A stretch of DNA of 28,560 nt from Silene noctiflora. Taxonomy: Eukaryota > Streptophyta > Magnoliopsida > Caryophyllales > Caryophyllaceae. Positions 19,618 through 28,560 of the stretch are shown piece by piece. The notes beneath the pieces are model-generated. The model did not search any database. It was not told the origin of the DNA and saw only the letters and a list, made by a program, of their open reading frames with translations. Every line of letters starts with the position of its first letter. Positions within the stretch are counted from its first letter, which is position 1. Made by a program: the position numbers and the translations under genes. Where the stretch lies: NCBI GenBank assembly GCA_009801015.1, contig VHZZ01000021.1, positions 50,636-79,195 of the forward strand. Reading direction: 5' to 3'.

Positions 19618-21425
19618 ATGGATTTCAGCTTGAAAAAACGTCGTGAAGATCGGTTAAGTAGTTTACCGGATGAATTGATATGTCAAATACTTTCATCACT
19701 ACCGACCAAGGATGCTACTATCGTGAGCCTTTCATCGAAGAAGATGAGGAGCGCTTTTATGTATTTGACAACCCTTGATTTTGATGATTCACATGTATCT
19801 TATTTTGCTAGGAAAAATCTCCAATTAAATGAGCGTTTTCATATATTTAAGACTTTTGTGAATAATGTACTCCAGAAATCCCAATCTCCTCATCTTAGCA
19901 AGTTTAGACTTGGATTTGGTGAGTATCGCCAGTCGAGATATTGTGGCAATCATTGTTTCCCCTATTTGAAAGCCACCGAGCTTAATTCATGGATAGACTT
20001 TCCATTAAGCCGTTGTGGTGTTAGGGAGATTGACCTGCGCATTCATGTGAGGAAGCCCGGGAAAATGTCCTCAGCGGCTTTCACTTGTGAAACATTGGAG
20101 GTGTTGAAACTTGACACAAATCTTAATTTTGAACTAGTTTCTAGTAGGTCATCCTTTAGGTTGCCAAACTTAAAAGTACTTCAACTCCACTCAATTATCA
20201 TACCCGAGGATGAGTTTGTGCGTAGGCTAGTTTCAAACTGTCCTTCACTTCAAGAGCTTTGTATTGATTGCCGGTGGAACTATGGGAACTCGGTGGTCAT
20301 ATCTTCACCGTCGCTCCAGAAATTGGTGCTATGTATGAATAGGGATTTCGGGTCTGATTACCCGTGTGAACTGTTGAATATTGATACTCCTAATTTGCAG
20401 TATTTTGAATATAAAGACATCTTAGCTTTTGACAACTCTGTCACAAGCATGAAGGCTCCTGTCCAAGCTTCAATCAATATTTATGATATTTATTGCAATT
20501 CGGGGACTTCTGAGGGTTGTTTTCAGGAAATGCTTAACCTTGTGCAAGCTGTGTGTAATGTTCAACATTTAAGTTTGACGTCCTCGTGCTTGGAGGTTTA
20601 GTTTATCTCTTTACCTCTTACTTTCTGTGTCTTAATTACTTACGGAGTATAGTTTTCACTTCTAAGGGAGCCAAAGACGCATTTTTGTTTCAAACTTGGT
20701 GAATATAGGTATTTTGACCCCTAATATAGAAAGGTAAACAAAGGAATGGAACGCCCAAAAATGGATTATTTAAGAAATGACAGGGACGGAGGGAGTATTC
20801 TTTTTCTTCCGAATGTTATCTGTTTATTATGTGATTGTGTCTTTGCTAATGTTTGCATGAAGTTGTTGGATTATGAAGACTTGAAGAATCAACTGCCGAC
20901 TTTTCATAATCTTAAACATCTGGAATTCGATACTTATTTAAGAAGTAATTGGGACGATACAGTCCTGTTTGAATTTCTTAGGCGTTCACCAGTCTTGGAA
21001 GTAATTGAATTCCCTCATGTGAGTATTCTCAGTTGCTTGTCTTCAGTATTGCTTGAGTCGTAAAATAACTCGTATATCATATTTATTATCATCTGTTATC
21101 TTTGCAGGGAATCGACCCCTGGTATGTAACTAAACCTGATCGTGAATATCAGAAAATGATTGCTGAGCCTGAGCGCTGTTTTTTCGGAAAAATTCAAGCA
21201 AGTCTTTACCGTTTCAAGACCCGCCTAAAAAGAATTGTAATCAAGTATTACTGTGGCACAATACGGGAAAATGAGTTTCTTCGTTCTCTCCTGCGAAATG
21301 CACCAGCTTTAGAGGAATTATTGATTATATGCGAGAGGGAAGATAACGTAGATCCGGCGATAGCAGAAAGCACATTGAAGAAGTTACCTATGGCCTCATC
21401 CACTTGTTTAATTACAGTGCAATGA
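19618..21425 (+). CDS. F-box/LRR protein with FBD domain (three coding exons)
   Basis: Coding exons are 19618-20595, 20863-21018 and 21108-21425, all phase 0, giving 483 aa, typical for plant F-box/FBD proteins. Residues about 10-50 are the F-box (DRLSSLPDELICQILSSLPT, SLSSKKMRSAF). Residues about 60-325 hold degenerate leucine-rich repeats (CETLEVLKLDTN, LPNLKVLQLHSI, CPSLQELCIDC). After exon 2 (LKNQLPTFHNLKHLEFD) comes the FBD domain with LKRIVIKYYCGT and LRSLLRNAPALEELLI. F-box proteins are substrate adaptors of SCF ubiquitin ligases, binding SKP1/ASK through the F-box. No substrate can be inferred. The exon-2 donor CAT|GTGAGT and exon-3 acceptor TTTGCAG| are strong. The exon-1 donor GAG|GTTTAG and acceptor ATGAAG| (20861-20862) are weak. 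Retaining that intron ends translation at codon 327, before the FBD domain. ATG 19618 follows the leader acceptor CCAG| by 11 bases. Confidence 0.85.
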
Positions 21426-21950
21426 TCAACACTTGCTTGTATTTTGATCATGTCATTAGAATCCCTTAACTCTGTAAGAGTGTAAGGTATTCGCAAAGAA
21501 GGATGACGACGACATTGGGTTATGCGGCTCTTGTGCGGATTTATCAAGCTTCAAGCACAAGCTTTCTTAATGAGTGAAGATTGCCCTGGTTGGGACTCGG
21601 GATGACGTTGGCTAGGAGGTATGAATTCCCCTTTGAAGTCGTCATTATGGCCTCGTCGACCAAGGTGAGTGACTCCGGTGGGTCGAGATTATACATTTTG
21701 GGGGTTTTGAATTTTGACGAGGGAGACTGGGCTCCTGGGAAATTATGGGGATCTTGTGGAGGCCTCACCATTCGCCATTCGGCTACTTGAAAATGAGACT
21801 CTGTATATAATTTTTTTTTTTTTTTTTTATCAAATAGGAGTATATTTCCTATTATTAATTATGGGAAAATAATTGATAAATTTCTTTACTCGATTTCTTT
21901 ATAATATTTCAATCAATTGATTGTTTTTTTATTTTACCGATATATATGCT
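21426..21950. other. Downstream flank of the F-box gene, no firm gene
   Basis: This should contain the F-box 3' UTR. At 21581-21790 both strands are open for about 70 codons. The plus reading (EFPFEVVIMASSTKVSDSGG) is not recognisable as a family. A poly-T run lies at about 21811-21828. Confidence 0.4.
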
Positions 21951-22051
21951 GGCGAAATCCTATGGAACAGCCGTGACAAAACACAGGAGTTTTCCATCAG
22001 TTCAAACTCCAGTCGAGCTGTCTCACCTAAAGACGCGATCAAGGAGAAGTT
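21951..22051 (+). pseudogene. Exon-like fragment, unidentified
   Basis: One plus-strand frame reads GEILWNSRDKTQEF then SNSSRAVSPKDAIKEKFK. It stops being open shortly after a donor-like AAG|GTTAGT at 22051/22052. The composition is protein-like and unlike the flanks, but no family is recognised and no acceptor or further exon could be linked. It may be a captured or decayed exon. Confidence 0.25.
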
Positions 22052-23751
22052 CAAGGTTAGTAGGTATGCTTGATAGAAGTGACATTGCTTACAAATTACG
22101 ATGGCGGTTGTAATTTTCTCGAGGCATGTTTGATGCTTAAGCCTCTTAAATAGAATGGAGTACCTAAGGACCAGGAACGCCACCGGATGCAACCGAAAGA
22201 TTTCTATTTTGAAGATCATGCACTGGGCAAGAAAGAAAGCTCTATGAATTACATGTCGTACCAATTTCTTTAATCGATACTCTGATCGAATTACAAATGA
22301 GATAAAGTTAAGAATTGATCAGATGACATTGACTAGTTATTTCTTTACAAACAAGCTAAACTACCTCAAGGTCATTTTCGGCCAATTTAATTTAACTTTA
22401 AAAAAAAAAAAAAAAAAAATCGTAAAACATCGATTCCTGGAGATATTGGTTAGAATACACAAAATTCTAAGGAAAATCTACTTACCTGTTTGACTACAAA
22501 AATAGAAGAAGACTCTAAAAACAACTAAAAAGAGTAACTAGGCTCGACTTCGAACCTCTACAAAGAAGTGTTACAATAATGAACTAGTGTGGGAAAATAA
22601 GTTTTTATCAGAATTTCAAAGGTTAACAGCAACTATAAGGGACACTCGTTTCTAGCGTACATCAACTATCCATATCTGGATCTCGATTCACCAAGTATTC
22701 TGCGACAAAAGAGAGATGGTCAAAAAGATTACAGTAATTAACTGCATAGATGCAGTAAATGCAACTTGACCAAAAAATTATTTACATAGCAAGGCCGACA
22801 GATGCAGTAAATAATCGAAAAAAGAAAATGATACACTGCAAGTTACCAGTTTCTGGCATCTAAGGTCATTTGCAACGTCTCATCTAAACCATAAATGTGA
22901 CGTGTTTAATCCCTTGAACCTAAGTTGGATTCCTTAGACTTGTATATGATGATAGTCAAAACTATTTTTGAGCACTAAAACGTACCATACAGCTATATCA
23001 GCAGAAAAGAGCACATTATCATGCAAGATCGATCGACTAAATAGCACCATCAAGTATTTTGAACGAACAAATCCAAACACGATGTGACTAAGGGGAAATC
23101 AGCCCTGAAATTCAGTATCTAGAGGAACACAACACACATCCCATCCACCCCCACGGCCCCATACGCTGGCAAAATTAAAGACTTCAAACGTTTTTCTCCT
23201 CAAAAGAAAAAAATTATACTTCAGTTGTACTTGTTCAGCCTTCAGTCACAAGAAGTACTCCAAATTATGCCCATCAATCCAATCATTTTAATTGGTGCTG
23301 GGGAAGTTCTGTGAATAAAAATTATAGTTGACAGCGACACGTCTTTTACAAATAATACTCATTACCCATTTTTTATGAATTACAATCCCAAATTTAACCT
23401 CCTTTCGAGCAATAGAGTTTTAAGTTTAATCAAATGGCTTTACATACATAAAAACAGTTTACTCTCATTAGAAAAAAAAAACACCTATGGAGTTCGAAAC
23501 TGGGCCTGAGCTCCATTACAATTACACAGTAATACACAAAAGCATCTACTCAATGAGTTAATTGCTGACAAACCTAAGAAAGAGCTATAGTCACCAAATT
23601 TTTTGCAGGAATCCTATTTTATCATTCAGCAAGATATAAAACTTGAAAAAAAGAGAATACCTTAACTGATGCACGTAGAAAATGGATATCCCCTTTGAAA
23701 ATACCCAACATCTGAGAAAAATAATATCAACACAACTACAGGTATAATGCC
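22052..23751. other. Downstream flank of MED19, no gene seen
   Basis: This is AT-rich sequence behind the MED19 stop and should include its 3' UTR. A strong minus-strand donor-like CAAACAG|GTAAGTAG sits at about 22491. With no coding exon attached, it could belong to a non-coding or 3'-UTR intron. A poly-A run lies at 22399-22419. Confidence 0.4.
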
Positions 23752-25837
23752 TCACCCCGCAACCTTAATCACACCCATCTCATCACCCTTTGAGCTCTTA
23801 TGCTGTGACAAATTTACAAAAAACAACTTTAGATGAAACAAAAATGATATGAAAGAACAGGTTTCATATCAAAACTGTTAATGTCACCTTGCTCTTTTTG
23901 TGTTTATGAATATCGTTGGCATCTTCATCAACATCGTGCTTCCTCTTCTGCAATCACAAGAGAATAATAATTAGACGTGAATAGTTTTAAGCGATACAGA
24001 AAGTAGCACGCTCGGGTCATTACATATCAACAAAACAGCCTCCTAGAGAACTAACAGAGGATATAATTAATAATTTAACTCTCTCAAAAGCAGTATAAGG
24101 TGACCGGTTTTTGAGAGGATGCCAGAAGAGAAGGCAAAGCACCGCTTGTCGGTGACAATTACTGTTTGCCACAAAAGCAACTCAATCTTCAAGCAACATG
24201 TCACAGTTTCACGCTGCACTACAAGCTCCTAAGACATACCCAGCCAGGAAGTCCACATTAGTTCACATACCAGATTAGATTGACAAAACTCATACAAACC
24301 TTATCATGATTCTTCTTTGAATGTTCACCACCAGACTCTTGATGCCCACTCTTATCTTTCTTTTTTTCCTTCTCCTTCTCCTTATCTTTACTTCGATCTT
24401 TATGACGATGTTTGTGCTTTTTGTGGTCTTTATCCTTCTCTTTGTCTTTGTCTCTGTCTTTGTGTTTTTTGTGCTTTTTATCCTTGTCCTTTGACTCACT
24501 TTTTGATTTTCCAGCAATTGTTGGAATCCCCTTCTCTGCCTAAAAAGACATGAGATGCAATAAATGAAAAGGAGAAAGAATAAAACCACTAAATCATAGC
24601 CTTGACAATAAAGATATGAACCCCAGAAAGATGAATGGCTTTTATTTAAAGAAAATTGCACCAATCTCACTTCCTGTTCAAACTTCAAAGACAAACTTGT
24701 CTTTCTAATTAACATTGAAAAACAACCAGAAACCAGATATTTTTACAGCAGAAGTTAATACTATTTACCCCCACAGAAGGAGTCTTTCACCTTTTTCTTT
24801 GTGAGGTAAGAATGAAACAACACACAAGACAACATACAGAGAGTTCTTCGTGAAAAAGCTGGTCACATAACACAGTGCAATTAGCTAGACATCACTGATT
24901 TTATCTTGGGCATTTTCCTACATTCTAAAGAGGTGAATGGGGAGAGGAGGGCGCAGCAAGAAAGAATGTGAATACTTACAGAAGGCAGCTCAACAGGGGT
25001 AGTATCCCTTAAAAGAAAAGCTTCACTAAGAATGTTCAAATCAAAGGGTCGTATGCGTGTTTTTCCATCCTGTGAATAAGACGGATTTTGGATTAGCTGA
25101 TCCAACTGCATTCCTTCTCCTTTCCGGATTTCTGTATCTCCAACCACGTTGTGAAGGTAGTGGGTATCTGAGATTGACACAGGAAGAGACTTTTTGCAGA
25201 AAAATTCATGATGCGGTAACAACTTGTAATGCGTTATCAGATCAACGGCACCTGTAAGCTCCCTGGGACCTGAACCAAGAAAGAGGGACATAAGCAAGAG
25301 GGAAAGAAAGGATCTCATATATCAAATCCTTTGTCAGATCCTTCCATAGAATAAAATGGTGTAGATATAACTTAAAGGAGAGAAACAAACAAAAAAAATC
25401 AGCAGAAGTAGAAAGACATTAGAAAGCCAATACTTCACATTCCCGATTTAACTAGTTGGGATACCAGTTTAGTTAGCTCTCAAAATTCACAATTACAAAA
25501 TGTTCTAAATCAGTTAATGAAAAAGGCAATAATATTTGAAAAATATCCAGGTTAAATAATCAAGTTAAAATTGATTTAAAGTCAAAGCAAACACTTCAAG
25601 ACAGCAATGTCACAGATGTCTCACATCACATTTGCTAGTTGTACACTTGCGCATGCCAGAAAACTGTCAGCATCGAGAGGATATGCACATCTAAGTCCTC
25701 CCACAGACCCTATATCAACATTATCTATAGTGTCCATGGCTCCGTGCGATCGACTTTTTTATGATATTAACACGAAACTTAAGGAAAATCCAATTTATGC
25801 ATTTACCTCTTCCAAACTTTTGGTTGTCTGAATCCAT
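23752..25837 (-). CDS. MED19A: Mediator complex subunit 19a (five coding exons)
   Basis: Coding exons on the minus strand are 25837-25807, 25269-24980, 24539-24300, 23947-23888 and 23802-23752. All junctions are GT-AG (AGAG|GTAAAT, CTTCT|GTAAGT, GATAAG|GTTTGT, GCAAG|GTGACA) and keep frame, giving 223 aa against about 221 in Arabidopsis (from memory). The N-terminal MED19 core (about 8-107) holds FGRGPRELTGAVDLI, HEFFCKKSLPVSISDTHYLH, NVVGDTEIRKGEGMQLDQLI and RIRPFDL. Residues about 108-207 are an extremely Lys/His/Asp/Glu-rich tail (KHKKHKDRDKDKEK and similar). The protein ends SSKGDEMGVIKVAG. MED19 sits at the head/middle of Mediator and links transcription factors to RNA polymerase II in the nucleus. 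Arabidopsis MED19a is known as a target of the downy-mildew effector HaRxL44. The gene looks intact. Confidence 0.96.
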
Positions 25838-25877
25838 TAATCAACATTTCAACACATGGCAAACCTTCATCAGCTAG
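25838..25877 (-). promoter_or_regulatory. MED19 5' UTR piece with a uORF
   Basis: An acceptor TGTTTACAG| at 25878 precedes CTAGCTGATGAAGG. The first ATG after it opens a 9-codon uORF (MKVCHVLKC, 25870-25841) ending in TGA three bases before the main ATG; a second, out-of-frame ATG TGT TGA lies inside it. The acceptor implies at least one leader intron, with the transcription start further right. Confidence 0.5.
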
Positions 25878-26237
25878 CTGTAAACAGCAGAAAAACAATC
25901 AGGACAATAATATACACAGTCGATGACAAGTGGATGTATCCAACTCTGGTTAAAAAATTTAATTGATATGCCCTACTTTGTCACTTAAACCAAACATTCA
26001 ACAATGCATACTAGCACATAGCATAGGTGATTCTCCCAACTTTGGAACCAAAAACTCGTTATTCTTTACCTTAGGGATATAACAGAAGAGACTACAGAGT
26101 ACAATGGATGCGTGCTTCTTACACTGTGAAATAGTAGTCGGTTGGATTCTGTCTCACCTTTTAGGCATAGGGTAACAACAACCAATCAGTTTTTAAGCAA
26201 AGGGACTGGTTTAGCTACATGGACACAACGTCATCAT

Positions 26238-26498
26238 TTATGGTGTGTTTGGATAACAATGAAGAAGAGAATTGGATGGTGTGTTTGGATAACAATGGAG
26301 AAGAGAATTGGAGTGGTGTGTGTGTGTAGCATTTCTTCCTAAACCTGCCCAACCAATGAAGGAATTGGTTTATAAAAAGGGAAAGAAATACAGATCCATG
26401 TATCTCTCTTCATCAGCCACCCCAACCTACGCACCATAAAATGGTCCACACCTCTCCATTCTCCTTGCATCCTCTCAAAAACCGTAAACGGAACACAA
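26238..26498. mobile_element. Possible MITE with a duplicated end
   Basis: The duplicated TGGTGTGTTTGGATAACAAT end at the left is faced at the right by CACACCTCTCCATTCTCCTT and a terminal CGGAACACAA, giving partly complementary ends. It is about 260 bp and non-coding. The target duplication is not clear, so the call is tentative. Confidence 0.35.
26241..26312. repeat. 36-bp tandem duplication
   Basis: TGGTGTGTTTGGATAACAAT followed by GAAGAAGAGAATTGGA occurs at 26241-26276 and again, with one difference, at 26277-26312. The word GTGTTTGGATAACAA resembles a hAT-MITE terminus. Confidence 0.85.
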
Positions 26499-26964
26499 TG
26501 GTAAGACTAAAGTCAATACAGGAAATGTCATAAAAGACGGCACTGCGTTTCAGACATTACCATAATAGATCACCATCATAATAACCTCATCTACACTCTT
26601 CTATGTAGAATCAAAAGAAAGAAAAAAGTTTTATGAAGTCAAACAAAAATTGGGGATAGATTAATGTAGCTAATGTGCAAAGAAATCGTGTGTCCTTTCA
26701 ACAGTCACATGTGATGCTACTTGAACTACAAGAAGATTTACGGCCAAGTATAAAAAGCAAATTTCAAAACAGAAGCAAACTATAAAAATGTCTTTAATCG
26801 TGCTTAAATCGACAAGATTCACATCAACCACTAAAAATATTATTCATGTCAACTTCATTACATCTTGCAACAATCACCTGAAATATAAAGAACAGTGTAT
26901 CTCCGGAAGGGACCTGACTCCCAAGGATAGATTTACCTATAGGCCCACACTCTCTTACCTAAGA

Positions 26965-27310
26965 ACAAAAATAAAAGCAAACAGTTAGTTTGAAAGCATC
27001 AAAATTTCAAAATAGCATCCTACTATATACTTCATTGGATATGCCACAATCACCTTGGAAGACACCGGTGTGGCTCAAGCAGAGATGATACTTTAAATTT
27101 CAATTCTCAGTAGCTCCCGAACACTTTCAACTACCAACAATAAAAGGAAACAAACTGTTTGAAAACATTAAAAAAATCCAATATAGCATCCTACTTACAG
27201 CAAACTTCATCAGATAAATCACAATCACCTTGGAGAACACCGGTGTGACTCAAGCAGAGATGGAAACTTTAAATTACGTCGTATCGCTCCAACACTTTAT
27301 GAGCTACCTA
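26965..27310. repeat. 171-bp tandem duplication upstream of MED19
   Basis: AATATAGCATCCTAC-like sequence at 27012 recurs at 27183. Both are followed by CACAATCACCTTGGA, ACACCGGTGTG, CTCAAGCAGAGATG and ACTTTAAATT, and both are preceded by AATAAAAG-CAAAC and GTTTGAAA words. The copies differ by scattered substitutions and small indels. Confidence 0.75.
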
Positions 27311-27575
27311 CCAAAAGAGACATTCAAGTTTCAAGAATCAAATATTGGACACCTCTGGCTCTGTCCTAAAACGATTCACAACATTTTCACTTCAGTTTGT
27401 AACAAAATTATCTGCCAGTTCAAAAATTTACAGGTATATTGATAGAATGATAGATCTCGATAACATTCTAAACCAAAGGAATGAAACTAATAGGGTCAAT
27501 TGGAGCATAACAAATTTCATGCAATATTTTAGGTATTTTTACTCCTTAACTAATATGAAGTATTGCATCCATCCC

Positions 27576-27616
27576 GTATAGATTATCCCAGTTTGGCTTT
27601 GGTGGACAATCTATAC
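27576..27616. repeat. Hairpin, MITE-remnant-like
   Basis: GTATAGATTATCC pairs with GGACAATCTATAC with a single mismatch across a 15-base spacer (CAGTTTGGCTTTGGT). It lies next to GCATCCATCCC, reminiscent of a decayed Stowaway-like end. Confidence 0.5.
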
Positions 27617-28560
27617 AAATTTACCACTAATTTCGACAAATATATGTAGAATCACAAAAGTAAAATACAATGCTTATTTATAAATACAAATATTTTCATT
27701 TTATAAATTAAAAATTTTGTAGCAGCTGAAAACAGTGAGAAAATATTGGTGGTTAGACCAGGGAAGTCAAATGGGATGAAGAGAGTAAACTAATTACAAG
27801 AGACCACACTGTTTGAGGTTTAAGGGTATTAAGTTCCGTGGAAGTGTAATTAATCCATGACTCCGCACAAAATGTTATACCAAAACACTTCATGATGATG
27901 AAACATTGGTGCTCTAGTATTAAGAAAGTAACCAATAGCAATGTAAGTCTTCACAAAAGATTATATTCTATGGCAAAGAGCATTCCAAACAGCATTCTAA
28001 CTTAGAGATGAGTAACAAAGAATACCATCAAGTATACAGAGAGGATGTCTTATACAAAAGGAGGGAACAACATAAGAAAACACTCCATTAGATGGATTCA
28101 CTATATTTTTCTTCTGATTCATTCAAACCAATTAACCACTTTTCCCTAAATGGATATAAAGTCACCCTGAAAAGACCAAAATACCCTTACAAAGCAAACA
28201 GGTTCCACTATATTCGCACATCCACTTTCCTAAAAAATAAGGCCAATTGACATTTTAAAGCCTTCTACATTCCATTGTCTTAAAAAAGGGGTCATGGGTA
28301 GTGATGCCGCTAAATGAGGGAATAAGCAGTACCAGAAACCCTAAAACTATAAAGGACTGCTGAAAATAATGTGTACTTTTCCGCTAGTGACCAACTAAAT
28401 CCTGCAAGTTACCAGACTAAAAAATGAAATCTTTGGCTAGCTAAGTGTTAGTGTGTTACTATAACTAACTTGAGGTTTTACTGTAGATATGACAAACGTG
28501 TGTTGTCACTTTCCTTCCAACAATAGAACATCAAACAGAAGTGTATAACTTTGCTACATA

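Larger units (their letters stand above)
25878..28560 (-). other. Presumed MED19 leader intron and upstream region
   Basis: No coding exon was found on either strand. The short open frames are not protein-like. The upstream leader exon could not be placed; it may lie in this stretch or beyond the window edge. The stretch holds a MITE-like segment, two tandem duplications and a hairpin, listed separately. From 27617 to the end I see nothing else definite. Confidence 0.4.

Noticed and set aside
24317-24553. Cys/Leu/Phe-rich plus-strand open frame
   Set aside because: It is the antisense of the Lys/Asp-rich tail exon of MED19.
28080-28320. Possible further MITE near the right edge
   Set aside because: Some words recall MITE flanks, but no complementary ends were found.
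1-28560. CRISPR array, phage, plasmid or operon signals
   Set aside because: Spliced plant genes throughout; no regularly spaced short repeats with unique spacers and no prokaryotic gene clusters.

Overview
This is nuclear DNA from a eudicot plant. Three spliced genes are recognisable, with GT-AG introns and long AT-rich, MITE-rich spacers between them. The protein sequences (FRIGIDA-like 3, MED19a, F-box/FBD) are eudicot in character. Short palindromes of the GAGACGGTCTC type and frequent CTCCCTCC/CCGTAT-like MITE ends make me suspect Caryophyllales (spinach, chenopod or pink relatives). That order-level call is inference.

Layout. Bases 1-2290 hold the minus-strand main exon of a small four-helix membrane protein (MEE60-like family). 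Directly behind its stop codon lies a degenerate tandem array that seems to derive from its own 3' UTR. Bases 2290-3600 carry two Stowaway-like MITEs, a pure poly-A micro-insertion flanked by a 16-bp direct repeat, and simple repeats. Bases 4059-about 8200 hold a complete minus-strand FRIGIDA-like gene (FRL3 type, 556 aa, three coding exons, a 1.35-kb leader intron and a short uORF). Bases 8.3-16.3 kb are a gene-poor stretch with a decayed coding fragment, several fold-back MITEs, a tRNA-derived SINE and a decayed F-box/FBD paralogue. Bases 16.2-21.4 kb hold a plus-strand F-box/LRR/FBD gene (483 aa). Its leader intron has been expanded to about 3.3 kb by a MITE and a broken Ty1/copia fossil with a clean 5-bp target-site duplication. 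Bases 21.4-23.7 kb have no firm gene. Bases 23752-25837 hold a complete minus-strand MED19a coding region (five coding exons, 223 aa); its leader lies in 25838-28560 and continues towards or beyond the window edge.

How the genes relate. FRL3-like and MED19 are unlinked single-copy regulators of nuclear gene expression. The F-box gene belongs to a rapidly evolving SCF-adaptor family and has a dead tandem copy next door. Gene and dead copy share a matching leader exon, splice donor and intron start, so the pair arose by segmental duplication. I see no operon-like or cluster logic and no new biological system. The more interesting points are mobile DNA placed at the promoter and leader intron of the F-box gene, upstream ORFs in two leaders, and duplication of leader-intron and 3'-UTR sequence.
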